Shown piece after piece: positions 25,116 to 33,826 of a DNA stretch of 58,606 bases. The position numbers and the translations under genes are program-made. The first letter of the stretch is position 1; each line of letters starts with the position of its first letter. The stretch covers positions 1 through 58,606 of the forward strand of contig CAYXBQ010000014.1 of NCBI GenBank assembly GCA_964463375.1. Reading direction: 5' to 3'. This DNA is from UMGS1696 sp964463375. GTDB taxonomy: Bacteria; Bacillota; Clostridia; Oscillospirales; CAG-272. The notes under the pieces are model-generated. The model was not told the origin of the DNA, ran no database searches, and saw nothing but the letters and a program-made list of their open reading frames with translations.

Positions 25116-25751
25116 TTATCGAATGAAATTGGTACGCAGGGCCGTTTCGTTTTCAGGTGCCACAAAGCCAGCGTTCTTGCCGGCCTCGATGCAGTGGAGC
25201 AGCCATGCCATATTCCGTCCCAGATTCCGCATGGTTTGCAGACCTTCCTCGTCCTGTGCGACCTGTTCGGCATTGGAACCGTGCACCATGTTCCAATAGG
25301 TGGAGGATACCAAGGGCATTTGGTTGATGGTGAAGTAGTTTTCAATATCGTGCAGAGCCGTTGTGGTGCCGCCACGTCTGGCAGAGACCACAGCTGCCGC
25401 CGGTTTGTGCCGCAGTGCATCGGAAGCGGAGAAGAACAGTCTATCCAGCAGGGCAAACAGGGAACCATTGGCGCTGGCGTAATACACGGGAGAACCAAAG
25501 ACGAAGCCATCGCTCCGGCGTGCTTCTGCGGCGATCCGGTTGACCAGCGCATCCCCCGGTTCTGCATCGAACACGCACTTGCCCGCTTTTCGACATCCTC
25601 CGCAGGCACAACAGCCCCGAACGGTCAGATTTCCGATCGAGAGGATCTGTGTCTCTATCCCCTGGCTTTCCAAAGCCTTTGCCACCTCCGTCAAGGCTGT
25701 GTAGGTACACCCATGCTCGTGGGGGCTACCATTGATCATCAAAACACGCAT
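25116..25751 (-). CDS. NADPH-dependent FMN reductase / iron-sulfur flavoprotein-like
   Basis: The 211-residue protein has the flavodoxin-like fold: phosphate-binding start VLMINGSPHEHGCTYTAL, and flavin-contact SPVYYASANGSL near residue 93. A compact Cys cluster, CCACGGCRKAGKC near 47-60, matches the motif of iron-sulfur flavoproteins and related NADPH:FMN reductases of anaerobes. It probably moves electrons from NAD(P)H or ferredoxin to small acceptors. The start ATG 25751 has GAAAGGAG upstream. First gene of a likely two-gene unit with the membrane protein at 24622. Confidence 0.85.
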   Translation of the reverse strand: MRVLMINGSPHEHGCTYTALTEVAKALESQGIETQILSIGNLTVRGCCACGGCRKAGKCVFDAEPGDALVNRIAAEARRSDGFVFGSPVYYASANGSLFALLDRLFFSASDALRHKPAAAVVSARRGGTTTALHDIENYFTINQMPLVSSTYWNMVHGSNAEQVAQDEEGLQTMRNLGRNMAWLLHCIEAGKNAGFVAPENETALRTNFIR

Positions 25752-25802
25752 TGGGTAATCTCCTTTCCTCTATGCAGAGCATCGATCCGATTCTGCACCT
25801 AT

Positions 25803-25831
25803 ATTATACCATATTTTCGATCACTTTACAA
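25803..25831 (-). promoter_or_regulatory. SigA promoter of the flavoprotein operon
   Basis: Minus-strand TTGTAA, 17-bp spacer ending ATATGG, TATAAT with a TGG extension. Confidence 0.8.
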
Positions 25832-25872
25832 CCACCTTTTGGCTTTTTCTTTATTATGAAAGGGGAAAGTTT

Positions 25873-25959
25873 ATGCCAAAGGCAGAAGCATCGGCCTGCT
25901 GTCGGTGTATCGGCAAGGGGCGCAAAATAAATTTCTGCAAACGGTGGGATCATCCTTGA
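25873..25959 (+). CDS. Possible Cys-rich 28-aa microprotein
   Basis: ATG 25873 is preceded by AAAGGGG about 9 bases upstream and opens 28 codons with a CCRC motif and a further Cys (INFCKRW). Its stop overlaps the -35 box of the following promoter. No promoter of its own is visible. It may be a chance ORF. Confidence 0.22.
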   Translation: MPKAEASACCRCIGKGRKINFCKRWDHP

Positions 25960-25984
25960 CGAAAGCGGGATTTTGTGGTATACT
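25956..25984 (+). promoter_or_regulatory. SigA promoter of the first EamA gene
   Basis: TTGACG, 17-bp spacer ending TGTGG, TATACT. Confidence 0.85.
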
Positions 25985-26024
25985 TACAGGGCATTATGTA
26001 TTTTTTTCGGAAAGGAAGAATGCT

Positions 26025-26933
26025 ATGATATTTACATTGATTCTTATCTTCATGATCGGCATCTACACCTGTCAGTCCTTGGCGTGTAGCCAGTTCGGAA
26101 AGCATTATCCGGGGGATCCGGGCAAGACCTCGCCGGTGTTCTCGGTGCTGTACGGCGGTGTCTGCACGGTGTTCACGCTGGTGTTCACGGCGGTGACCGG
26201 TGGGTTCCCCATGCCTCTGTCTCTGCCTACGATCCTGTTTGGCTTGGCAAACGGTATCGTGCTGACCACGTACAACCAATTTTTGCTGAAGTCCTCATCC
26301 ATGGGACCCTATTCGCTGGTGATGATCTTTATGCTGTCCGGTGGTCTTTTGATCCCGGTATTGTGGTCGGTGGTGGCGGAAGGGAACACGCTGAACCTCG
26401 TGCAGTGGATCGCCATCGTGCTGATGTTCCTGTCGTTCCTGATCCTGAATAAGCCCCAGAAGGGCGAAAAAGCCACGCTGCGGTTTATCTTGTCCTGCAC
26501 GATCTTGGGAGTCGCCAACGGGATCTACGGCATTCTCATGAACAGCCAGCAGGCTATGACAAGCAATACCGAAAACGCAGGCATGATCGTGTTCACCTTT
26601 GGTACGGGTGCGGTGCTGTCCTTCCTGATGCTGCTGTTGCCCAAGAAGGGGGAGACCTTTGCACCGGGGGTCGCACTGCGTTCTGCCTTCCATTTGAACA
26701 AAACCTGTCTGGCATGGGGGCTGGCCTCGTCCCTGTCCGCATCCGTAGCGGTCAACATCCTCATGTGGATCCTGTCTAAGGTGAACGTAGCGGTCGTGTA
26801 TGCTATGACCAACGGCGGTGTACTGCTGGTCTCCGTGCTGATCTCCCTCCTTTTCCTGGGCGAAAAATGCACCAAGACCAAAGCGGTCGGGATCGCCATC
26901 GCCACAGCGTCCATTGTGATGCTCAGTATCTGA
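26025..26933 (+). CDS. EamA/DMT family membrane transporter
   Basis: The 302-residue protein has about ten membrane helices in two EamA-like halves, typical of the drug/metabolite transporter superfamily. The second half ends with NVAVVYAMTNGGVLLVSVL and the closing LLFLGEKCTKTKAVGIAI, a common DMT pattern. Start ATG 26025 has AAAGGAAGAA upstream. The stop codon lies inside the first unit of a 14-bp tandem repeat. The next gene is another DMT transporter 94 bp downstream. The two are diverged, so not a recent duplication. The substrate is unknown. Confidence 0.8.
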   Translation: MIFTLILIFMIGIYTCQSLACSQFGKHYPGDPGKTSPVFSVLYGGVCTVFTLVFTAVTGGFPMPLSLPTILFGLANGIVLTTYNQFLLKSSSMGPYSLVMIFMLSGGLLIPVLWSVVAEGNTLNLVQWIAIVLMFLSFLILNKPQKGEKATLRFILSCTILGVANGIYGILMNSQQAMTSNTENAGMIVFTFGTGAVLSFLMLLLPKKGETFAPGVALRSAFHLNKTCLAWGLASSLSASVAVNILMWILSKVNVAVVYAMTNGGVLLVSVLISLLFLGEKCTKTKAVGIAIATASIVMLSI

Positions 26934-27005
26934 CAGTCAGGATCTGACAGTCAGGATCTGACAGTCATTACCTGACAGTCAGGATCTGACAGTCATTACC
27001 TGACA
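26930..27005 (+). repeat. Five and a half 14-bp palindromic tandem repeats
   Basis: Units CTGACAGTCAGGAT (copies 1, 2, 4) and CTGACAGTCATTAC (copies 3, 5), then a partial CTGACA. CTGACAGTCAG is a perfect 11-bp palindrome. The array begins within the stop codon of the first EamA gene and ends just before the SD of the second. No other copy is seen in the window. Confidence 0.97.
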
Positions 27006-27027
27006 AAAAGGAGATGTGTACTTTTAT

Positions 27028-27951
27028 ATGAACGAAAAGAAAACCAACCTGCGGGGGATCGTTTTTCTGGTGGTCACAGCGGTTGTGTGGGGGTTTGCTT
27101 TTGTGGCACAGACCACCGGCTCTGACCATGTGGGCACCTTCCTCTTCAATGGGATCCGCTTCCTGTTGGGGTCTGCCTCCCTCTTCCCGGTGATCGCCCT
27201 GTTCGAAAAAGGCGCAGACGATCCCCGGCGGGTCAAGATCACGCTGGTGGCGGGTGCTGTATGCGGGGTACTGCTCTTTGCCGCCTCTACCCTACAGCAG
27301 TACGGCATCGAGCTGTACAACCGGGCGGGGTATCCGGATGGCTCCGGCAGAGCGGGCTTTTTAACGGCATTATACATGGTCATCGTCCCGCTGATCGGCC
27401 TGTTTCAGAAAAAGCGGCCGGGGCTATTCACCTGGCTTGGGATCCTGCTGGCGGCGGTGGGACTGTTTTTCGTCTCTGTATCCGAAAGCTTTTCGATCTC
27501 GCCGGAGGATCTGGTGGTGCTGGCCTGTGCGGTGCTGTTTGCTGTACACATCATCGTGATCGACCAATTCGGGGATCAGATCTATTCGCTGCACTTTGCG
27601 CAGATGCAGTTCGTGGTGTGCGGCGTGCTGAGCTTTGCGAGCTGGGGCATTACCATTGCCACCGGTCAGGCGACCATGGAATCCTTCGCCGATGTGCAGG
27701 CCGCACTGCTGCCCATTTTGTACGGCGGCTTCATGTCCGTGGGCGTGGCCTATACCTGCCAGATCCTGGGACAAAAGAATGCCGACCCGGCTATGGCATC
27801 GGTGCTCCTGTCCATGGAATCCATGTTTTCCGTCATCGGCGGTGCGCTGATCCTGCACGAGCGCATGACGGCACGGGGCTACGTAGGCTGTGCGCTGATC
27901 TTTGCCGGTGTGCTTCTGACCCAGATACGACTTGGTAAAAAGAAAGAATAA
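27028..27951 (+). CDS. EamA/DMT family membrane transporter
   Basis: The 307-residue protein has ten membrane helices with the classical EamA repeat: N-terminal VVTAVVWGFAFVAQ, SDHVGTFLFNGIRFLLG and C-terminal ASVLLSMESMFSVIGGALIL. Such carriers export or import amino acids, nucleosides or drugs. The start is uncertain. ATG 27028 gives the usual N-terminus but its SD (AAAGGAG, 27006-27012) is 15 bases away, while an in-frame GTG at 27016 is only 3 bases from the SD. It likely shares the promoter at 25956 with the first EamA gene. Confidence 0.83.
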   Translation: MNEKKTNLRGIVFLVVTAVVWGFAFVAQTTGSDHVGTFLFNGIRFLLGSASLFPVIALFEKGADDPRRVKITLVAGAVCGVLLFAASTLQQYGIELYNRAGYPDGSGRAGFLTALYMVIVPLIGLFQKKRPGLFTWLGILLAAVGLFFVSVSESFSISPEDLVVLACAVLFAVHIIVIDQFGDQIYSLHFAQMQFVVCGVLSFASWGITIATGQATMESFADVQAALLPILYGGFMSVGVAYTCQILGQKNADPAMASVLLSMESMFSVIGGALILHERMTARGYVGCALIFAGVLLTQIRLGKKKE

Positions 27952-27954
27952 AAC

Positions 27955-28010
27955 AGATCCTGTGGAAAACTGGGATAAGCTGTGGATTTGCGGCACTTTT
28001 CAACAGGATC
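27955..28010. repeat. Inverted repeat with three DnaA-box-like motifs
   Basis: Arms GATCCTGTGGAAAA (27957-27970) and TTTTCAACAGGATC (27997-28010) are 13/14 complementary. Read on the minus strand the region holds TTTTCCACA, an AATCCACA-type site and TTTTCAACA about 20 bp apart, resembling weak DnaA boxes. It lies directly in front of a terminator and may only be part of the 3' UTR. Confidence 0.45.
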
Positions 28011-28020
28011 AAAAATAGAA

Positions 28021-28052
28021 AGGAACGCTTTCGCAGAGAAGGCGTTCTTTTT
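28021..28052 (+). terminator. Terminator of the EamA operon
   Basis: GAACGCTT..AAGGCGTTC followed by TTTTT. Confidence 0.85.
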
Positions 28053-28108
28053 GCATACGTCTTCCCGACATGGTGGCTTGCCGTATGCAAGAAAAATCAA
28101 AAGACCTA

Positions 28109-28137
28109 TTGCAATCTGCCCCAAAATGTGGTATACT
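28109..28137 (+). promoter_or_regulatory. SigA promoter of the glycosidase-like gene
   Basis: TTGCAA, 17-bp spacer ending TGTGG, TATACT. Confidence 0.85.
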
Positions 28138-28171
28138 GCTGGGAGATCTCATACATGGAGGAAATTGACAA

Positions 28172-29452
28172 ATGGAACATAAGATTTTGAACCGGTATCC
28201 CCTGGGCAATCCCCATCGGGTATGGCGGCAGGACAATTTCGTGCTCTCCACCTTCTCGGCAAAAGGGGAGAACATGCGGGACGTGCTGGAGAACTGCGCA
28301 GAGGCTGGGTTCACCATGCTGGAGCTGGGCTGGGCTTCTCATGAACAGGCCGAAGAAGCACTGCAGATCTGCGAAGAGCTGAACATCGATCTGCTGTATC
28401 AGGACTTCTCCGTGTTTGGCGGGATGCAGGGGTATCACCAGGATCGTGGTCCGTGGGACAATGCCAAGGCTGTGGTGGACCATGTGCGTGGCTACAAATC
28501 CTGCGTGGGCTACTACATCTGGGACGAGCCCTATCGGCATGAGCAGCTGGTCGAGGCACGGCGGGTGGTGGATCTGTTCCAGAAGGAAGACCCCGCACGC
28601 TGCCCCTTCACGGTGGCGATCCCCAGCTATAACGACATCTTTACCTGGCAGAACGGGCAGTTTGGCGCATACCTGTACGACTATGTGAACATCATCGACC
28701 CGCCCATGCTGTCTCTGGACTATTATCCCATCGGTCTGCCGGGATACACGGACGAAAAGCAGCTGGACGACTCCCTCATGTGGTGCGACTTAGGGGTAAT
28801 GCGGCAGCTTTGCGCCAGACACGACCTGCCCCTGTGGTTCTATTATCAGGCTGTGAACCTGCATAGATATGCCCACTTCGAGTTCCCCATGGTGCGGATG
28901 ATGATGTACGCCGCCGTGCTGTACGGTGCCAAGGCATTGCAGCAGTTCACCTGCGTGGATTCCGTCATCGACGAAGCAGGGCAGAAGAGCATCTTCTTCG
29001 AGGAGACCAAGGCGATCCACGGCGAATTCCGGAAGCTGGGCAACACGCTGATGGCACTGGAATCGAGATACGTGTTCCATTCGGCCGACCTGCTGCCGGG
29101 TTCTCCGTACATGACCGGGCTGGCAGACGACATTGTGGACAGCGCATGGCTGGCGGCACCTCTGCCGAACCGTGTGTCTGTGGGCGAGCTGGAGGACGCA
29201 TACGGCAACACCTACCTGGTGATCCTGAACCGGGACTTCACCACGGACAAGACCATCACGCTGCCCCTGAAGAAGACCAGTCGCCTGTACGAGGTGAGCC
29301 GGGTCACCGGGCGGCAGAGCGTACTGGCAGACGCAGCAGACCAGATCGAGGTCACGCTTGCCATGGGGGACGCCATCGTACTGCGGATCCAGGATGCCAC
29401 GGAGGACGCATACACGGTGGAATACCGGATCGATAAGGATAAGAAATATTAA
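28172..29452 (+). CDS. TIM-barrel glycoside hydrolase-like protein
   Basis: The 426-residue protein has no signal peptide and a beta/alpha-barrel pattern seen in beta-galactosidase-like glycosidases: AGFTMLELGWASHEQ near residue 47, LNIDLLYQDFSVF near 75, and GYYIWDEPYRHEQ near 113, whose Asp-Glu pair is a candidate acid/base. MLSLDYYPIGLPG near 190 is followed by a C-terminal beta-sandwich-like tail (about 330-426). I infer an intracellular glycosidase or related hydrolase. The family (GH42/GH2-like or unassigned) cannot be fixed by eye. ATG 28172 has GGAGGA upstream. Monocistronic. The nearby araB and polyol dehydrogenase suggest a saccharolytic lifestyle. Confidence 0.6.
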   Translation: MEHKILNRYPLGNPHRVWRQDNFVLSTFSAKGENMRDVLENCAEAGFTMLELGWASHEQAEEALQICEELNIDLLYQDFSVFGGMQGYHQDRGPWDNAKAVVDHVRGYKSCVGYYIWDEPYRHEQLVEARRVVDLFQKEDPARCPFTVAIPSYNDIFTWQNGQFGAYLYDYVNIIDPPMLSLDYYPIGLPGYTDEKQLDDSLMWCDLGVMRQLCARHDLPLWFYYQAVNLHRYAHFEFPMVRMMMYAAVLYGAKALQQFTCVDSVIDEAGQKSIFFEETKAIHGEFRKLGNTLMALESRYVFHSADLLPGSPYMTGLADDIVDSAWLAAPLPNRVSVGELEDAYGNTYLVILNRDFTTDKTITLPLKKTSRLYEVSRVTGRQSVLADAADQIEVTLAMGDAIVLRIQDATEDAYTVEYRIDKDKKY

Positions 29453-29459
29453 GCAAACA

Positions 29460-29504
29460 AAAAACAGCACAGCGTTCGATTTTTCGTTCCCTGTGCTGTT
29501 TTTG
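29460..29504. terminator. Bidirectional terminator
   Basis: AAAACAGCACAG/CTGTGCTGTTTT with A and T runs on both sides, serving the convergent genes at 28172 and 29518. Confidence 0.9.
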
Positions 29505-29517
29505 TATTTAGAAATCG

Positions 29518-32052
29518 TTATGCATAAAACCCATAGAGTACCATCGCAACCAACGCACGAGTGGCGTTATCTTTGGGCAGCATATTCCCGTCTGCACCAT
29601 CGATCAAACGGGCACCGCACGCCCACTGCATAGCGGGGATGGCGTATTCTGCAATATCTGCGAAATCTTCGTAGGAGAGAATGTTTGTGTCCTCACCAAT
29701 GCTCAGGTCGTAGCCTAAGAATGCTGCGTACCGGTAGAATATGGTAACAAGCTGTTCTCTGGTGAGTTCGTCATCCGGTGCGAATTCGGTTTCGGTAATG
29801 CCGTTGATCAGGCCAATGGACTTTGCCCAAACTACGGCATTGTAGTACCATGCGTCATTTGCTACATCCACAAACGGATTTGCTTCGTCCATCACAGGCG
29901 CACCGGCGGCACGATAGAGAACCGTTACCAGCATTCCTCTCGTCAGACCTTCATCCGGTGCAAAGGTATCGGTGGACATACCGTTCATGTAGCCGTTTTC
30001 GTAGACGAATTTGATCGCATCATAGAATGTGTCGGTTTCAGCCACATCAGAGAAGGGGTTGTTCCACGGCTCTGCGACAGGTTCGGTTTCGGTAGGTTCT
30101 GTCTCAACAGGCTCGGTTTCTTCCGGTTCCGTCTCAACAGGTTCGTCCTTCTTCTTGTTGGCGGCAACGATCTTGTCGATCAGCTCCCAGCCTTGCCACG
30201 TGGGGAGGAAACTGCTGGACAAAATTTGCCAATGGGCGTAGACTGTGGTGTGTTCGGTGAAGATCGTTTCGGTGGTGATCATTTCGCCGGACTTTGTAAA
30301 CCAACCGAGGAAGCTGTAATTCTTCCGGGTCGGGGTGGGGATGGTGGTCAGCTTGCCGTTCGCATCCGTGGTGGCGGTGGTTGTGCCCACTGTGCCGCCG
30401 TTGGGATCGAAGGTGATAGGGGTGTAATAACCACATTTGCCTTTGCCGATCGTTACCGGCGTATCAGCGGAAACATTTTGGTTATTGTTTGCTTTGTAGC
30501 GGACATAGTATGTTCCGTCTGCAAGATCGGTGATCTCTGTACCGGTGATGGCAGTATAGTCTGTATCGCCTTCCTTGCGGTATTCCATTTCGGTTGTAAC
30601 GCCGGTGATTGTACCGTCTGCTTTGTCGTAAATGGTTTCCGCTGTGCCTACAAGCCCTGTCGGTGCATTTTGTTCGCCTTTTGTGATCGTAAAGGTGCCG
30701 ATTGCATCGTTACCAACCTTGGCGGTATACGTTCCTGCATCGATAGGGGAAACTTCATTTTTACCCTGATAATATTTCACCGTTACACCATCGGTTTGGC
30801 TTGTGTATACTTCCTTTTTGTTTCCGTCGTAGACCAGATTTACGGACTCATTATAAACTATACATTTCACGACACTGGTAAGCAGCGAGTATTTTCCTCC
30901 AATATTGGGGAGGAGCACATTCCATTCCTCATTTGTACCTAAATAATATGCATTCGTAAGATTCCGGCATTGATCAAATGCATAAGCTGCAATAGTCCGG
31001 ACACTATTCGGAATAACGATACTTGAAAAATTAGCTCCATAGAATGCATAGTCTCCGATTGTTTCTACACCATCTGGTATAGTGACGCTTGTCAAACCAG
31101 TGCACTGTAAAAACGCACGTCCCCCAATAGTTATTACACCCTTCGGAATGGTAATGTTTGTGAGTACATGACAACCTGCAAACGCTCCTTCTTCGATGGA
31201 AGTCACGCTGTTCGGTATCGTGTACGCACCGTTTCTGCCCCCAGGCACGATAATAATTTTTGATTCGTCCTTACTAAATACGACTCCATCGATACTTGTA
31301 TACACTGTATTACCATCATCGATATTGATTTGAGTGAGCGAAGTGCAACCAGAAAACGCGCATCCTCCGATTGTTGTTACACTGTTCGGAATGGTAATGC
31401 TTGTGAGACCGCTGCACCCATCAAACGCGCATTCTCCGATTGTTGTCACACTGTTCGGAATGGTAATGCTTGTGAGACCGCTGCACCCATCAAACGCGTT
31501 TCTTTCGATTGTTGTCACATTGTTCGGTATCGTGTACGCACCGTTTCTGCCCCCAGGCACGATAATAATTTTTGATTCGTCCTTACTAAATACGACTCCA
31601 TCGATACTTGTATACACTGTATTACCATCATCGATATTGATTTGAGTGAGCGAAGTGCAACCAGAAAACGCGCATTCTCCGATTGTTGTTACACTGTTCG
31701 GAATGGTTATGCTTGTGAGGCCAGAGCATTGTCTAAACGCCCATGGTGCGATTGTTGTCACACTGTTCGGTATCGTGATGCTTGTGAGAGCTTCGCACTC
31801 TAAAAATGCGTAGGCATCGATTCCCGTAATTCCTTCACATATGACGACAGATGTGACGCTACACCTATCAAGACTATATTGCCAATCTATGGAAATCTCA
31901 CCGGTGCCGGTGATCGTGAGCACACCGTCTTCCAATGTATAGGTTTGGGTACCGTTCGTCCAAGTTTCTGCATCCGCTGCCAATGCAGTCAACGGCAGAA
32001 CCGTCAGCAGCATACACAATGTGAGCACTATGCTCAAAATTTGTTTTTTCAT
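29518..32052 (-). CDS. BspA-like leucine-rich-repeat surface protein with SLH domains
   Basis: The 844-residue secreted protein has a Sec signal peptide (cut after TALAADA). About a dozen LRR_5/BspA-like repeats of roughly 23 residues follow (consensus LTSITIPNSVTTIGxxAF, residues about 75-400). A short MBG-like beta domain (YYQGKNEVSPIDAGTYTAKV) and a Listeria-Bacteroides (Flg_new) repeat (ITFDPNGGTVG..) come next. A Glu/Pro/Thr linker leads to three SLH-type modules (FSDVAETDTFYDAIKFVYEN onwards). It should be displayed on the cell surface, held by SLH modules to wall polymers. BspA-like proteins often bind host or partner-cell ligands; that is inference. The LRR part contains near-identical DNA repeats and uses more AT-rich codons than neighbouring genes. 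SD GCGAGGTG precedes ATG 32052. Confidence 0.93.
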   Translation of the reverse strand: MKKQILSIVLTLCMLLTVLPLTALAADAETWTNGTQTYTLEDGVLTITGTGEISIDWQYSLDRCSVTSVVICEGITGIDAYAFLECEALTSITIPNSVTTIAPWAFRQCSGLTSITIPNSVTTIGECAFSGCTSLTQINIDDGNTVYTSIDGVVFSKDESKIIIVPGGRNGAYTIPNNVTTIERNAFDGCSGLTSITIPNSVTTIGECAFDGCSGLTSITIPNSVTTIGGCAFSGCTSLTQINIDDGNTVYTSIDGVVFSKDESKIIIVPGGRNGAYTIPNSVTSIEEGAFAGCHVLTNITIPKGVITIGGRAFLQCTGLTSVTIPDGVETIGDYAFYGANFSSIVIPNSVRTIAAYAFDQCRNLTNAYYLGTNEEWNVLLPNIGGKYSLLTSVVKCIVYNESVNLVYDGNKKEVYTSQTDGVTVKYYQGKNEVSPIDAGTYTAKVGNDAIGTFTITKGEQNAPTGLVGTAETIYDKADGTITGVTTEMEYRKEGDTDYTAITGTEITDLADGTYYVRYKANNNQNVSADTPVTIGKGKCGYYTPITFDPNGGTVGTTTATTDANGKLTTIPTPTRKNYSFLGWFTKSGEMITTETIFTEHTTVYAHWQILSSSFLPTWQGWELIDKIVAANKKKDEPVETEPEETEPVETEPTETEPVAEPWNNPFSDVAETDTFYDAIKFVYENGYMNGMSTDTFAPDEGLTRGMLVTVLYRAAGAPVMDEANPFVDVANDAWYYNAVVWAKSIGLINGITETEFAPDDELTREQLVTIFYRYAAFLGYDLSIGEDTNILSYEDFADIAEYAIPAMQWACGARLIDGADGNMLPKDNATRALVAMVLYGFYA
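31209..31723. repeat. Internal direct repeats in the LRR gene
   Basis: About 200 bp at 31209-31411 recurs at 31521-31723 with only one or two mismatches (offset 312 bp, 104 codons). Within it, a 69-bp LRR unit at about 31383 is repeated almost exactly at 31452. These indicate recent in-frame duplication of repeat blocks. Confidence 0.9.
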
Positions 32053-32080
32053 TCGATCGCACCTCGCTTTCTTTCCCTAT

Positions 32081-32109
32081 ATTATACACAATACGAAACG
32101 TTTTGTCAA
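32081..32109 (-). promoter_or_regulatory. SigA promoter of the LRR gene
   Basis: Minus-strand TTGACA, 17-bp spacer ending TGTG, TATAAT. Confidence 0.88.
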
Positions 32110-32206
32110 TAAGAAAAGCCAAAAATTGCAAAAAAATCCACCGCCCTGCCACCTTTCCCCCGGATGCGCACAAAATGTAAACTTACATCGGATTTTCCCC
32201 ATCCTC

Positions 32207-32235
32207 TTTACATCCCGCCGAAAATGTGGTATACT
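32207..32235 (+). promoter_or_regulatory. SigA promoter of the MBOAT gene
   Basis: TTTACA, 17-bp spacer ending TGTGG, TATACT. The inverted-repeat element starts directly after the -10 box. Confidence 0.82.
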
Positions 32236-32320
32236 AAAGTTAACGTTGAATAAGGTTGAAAACGTGCCCAAAATGCCAGCCTTTTCGGTGCATTTTCTCG
32301 ATTGGATCAACGTTAACTTT
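32236..32320 (+). promoter_or_regulatory. Structured element, copy 1, in the MBOAT leader
   Basis: Perfect 14-bp arms (32236-32249 with 32307-32320) enclose a conserved 57-nt loop. The loop has TAAGGTTGAAAACGTGCC, then AAAAT..CA, then CCTTTTCGG, then TCTCGATTGGATC. AAGG can pair with CCTT and GTGCC with GGTGC in an H-type pseudoknot order. A second copy at 39062-39145 keeps the loop but has different, still complementary, arms. The expected transcription start falls about 6 nt inside the left arm. Function unknown: leader RNA or DNA-level cruciform/protein site. Confidence 0.6.
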
Positions 32321-32339
32321 CGTTAAAGTGAGACCGTGT

Positions 32340-33809
32340 ATGCCTTTTTCTGATCTGCTTTTCCTCTATGGGTTCTTGCCCTTTTTGTTTTTGTTCTACT
32401 ATATCTGGCCAAATTCCCGTTGGCGGCGTGGGGTGCTGACCGTCTTCTCCCTGTTCTTCTATGCCTTCGGAGAGCCGGTGTATGTGTTCCTCATGATCGC
32501 CTTGGTGCTGTGCGACTGGGGCTTTGGCCTTGCCATCGATAGATCGGCTTCCCTGACCCACAAAAAGCTGTGGCTGACCGCCGCCGTGGTGTCCAATTTG
32601 GGGGTGCTGGTGTTCTATAAATATCTCGGCTTTCTCACCGGTACGGTCAACACCATCTTCAACGTGACCATTCCGGTGCTGTCCTTTGCCATGCCCATCG
32701 GCATCTCCTTCTTCACCTTCCAGACCATGTCCTACGTCATCGACGTGTATCGTGGCGATACCCCGGTGCAGCGTTCCTTCCCACGGCTGCTGCTGTATGT
32801 GTCCCTGTTCCCCCAGCTCATCGCCGGTCCCATCGTCCGCTATAAGGATATCGAGGATCAGCTGGACGACCGCACCGTGGATGTGCCCCTGCTGCTGGAC
32901 GGCGCATTCCGCTTCTCCATGGGTCTTGCCAAAAAGATCTGGATCGCCGACCATTTGGGCGAAGCCGTGACCATGCTGTACAGCCTAAACGAAGTGACCG
33001 TGGCTGGGCGTTGGCTGGGTGCCGTGTTCTACACCTTGCAGCTGTACTTTGATTTCTCCGGCTATTCCGATATGGCAATAGGACTGGGCAAAATGTTCGG
33101 CTTCCGATTCCTTGAAAACTTCAACTATCCGCTGATCTCCGGCTCCGCTACGGAATTCTGGCGGCGGTGGCATATGTCCCTTGGCACCTTCTTCCGGGAC
33201 TACGTGTACATCCCCTTAGGCGGCAACCGCCACGACCAAATGCGCAACATCTTTGTGGTGTGGTTTTTGACCGGTCTGTGGCACGGTGCCAGCTGGAACT
33301 TCATCTTGTGGGGTCTGTTCTACGGCGTACTGCTGACCTGGGAAAAATCCGCATTTTTGCCGTTCCTAAAGCGCACACCTGCCGACAGCTGGCCGGAGTG
33401 TCCCCCGATCCTGGTGCATCTCGCAAGGGCAGGCAAGTGGCTTCTGTCCCATGTGTACACGATCGTCATCACCGTGGTGGGCTTTGCCATCTTCTATTTT
33501 GATAAGGATCTGCTGCCAAATCTCGGTTACCTCATCGGCATCGGCACCACGGGACTGACCGACATGCTGACCACCTCGGTATTCTACGAGCACCTGTGGC
33601 TGCTGCTTGGGGCTTGCGTATTGGCTTGTCCGTTGGCACCGACCGTGGGTGGTCTAATCGAGCGCAAGACCGTCCAGCTTGCCGGGGAAGACCGTGCATA
33701 CGATATGCTGCGGGTGGGCAAGACGGTGTTGACCGTCCTTCTGCTCGCTGTCTGCACCATCATGATGGCGGGCAGCACCTACAGCGCATTTTTGTATTTC
33801 CGATTCTAA
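32340..33809 (+). CDS. MBOAT family O-acyltransferase (AlgI/PatB-like)
   Basis: The 489-residue polytopic membrane protein belongs to the membrane-bound O-acyltransferases that pass acetyl groups across the membrane for modification of exopolysaccharide or peptidoglycan. Visible signatures are PIGISFFTFQTMSYVIDVYRG near residue 120, the family core FDFSGYSDMAIGLGKMFG near 235, RRWHMSLGTFFRDYVYIPLGG near 275, and FLTGLWHGASWNFILWG near 315 with the catalytic His. ATG 32340 has AAAGTGAG upstream. The DHHW protein starts 17 bp downstream, the usual partner that completes the acetyl transfer outside. The polymer target is unknown. Confidence 0.93.
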   Translation: MPFSDLLFLYGFLPFLFLFYYIWPNSRWRRGVLTVFSLFFYAFGEPVYVFLMIALVLCDWGFGLAIDRSASLTHKKLWLTAAVVSNLGVLVFYKYLGFLTGTVNTIFNVTIPVLSFAMPIGISFFTFQTMSYVIDVYRGDTPVQRSFPRLLLYVSLFPQLIAGPIVRYKDIEDQLDDRTVDVPLLLDGAFRFSMGLAKKIWIADHLGEAVTMLYSLNEVTVAGRWLGAVFYTLQLYFDFSGYSDMAIGLGKMFGFRFLENFNYPLISGSATEFWRRWHMSLGTFFRDYVYIPLGGNRHDQMRNIFVVWFLTGLWHGASWNFILWGLFYGVLLTWEKSAFLPFLKRTPADSWPECPPILVHLARAGKWLLSHVYTIVITVVGFAIFYFDKDLLPNLGYLIGIGTTGLTDMLTTSVFYEHLWLLLGACVLACPLAPTVGGLIERKTVQLAGEDRAYDMLRVGKTVLTVLLLAVCTIMMAGSTYSAFLYFRF

Positions 33810-33826
33810 GATTGAGATAGTGCCAT

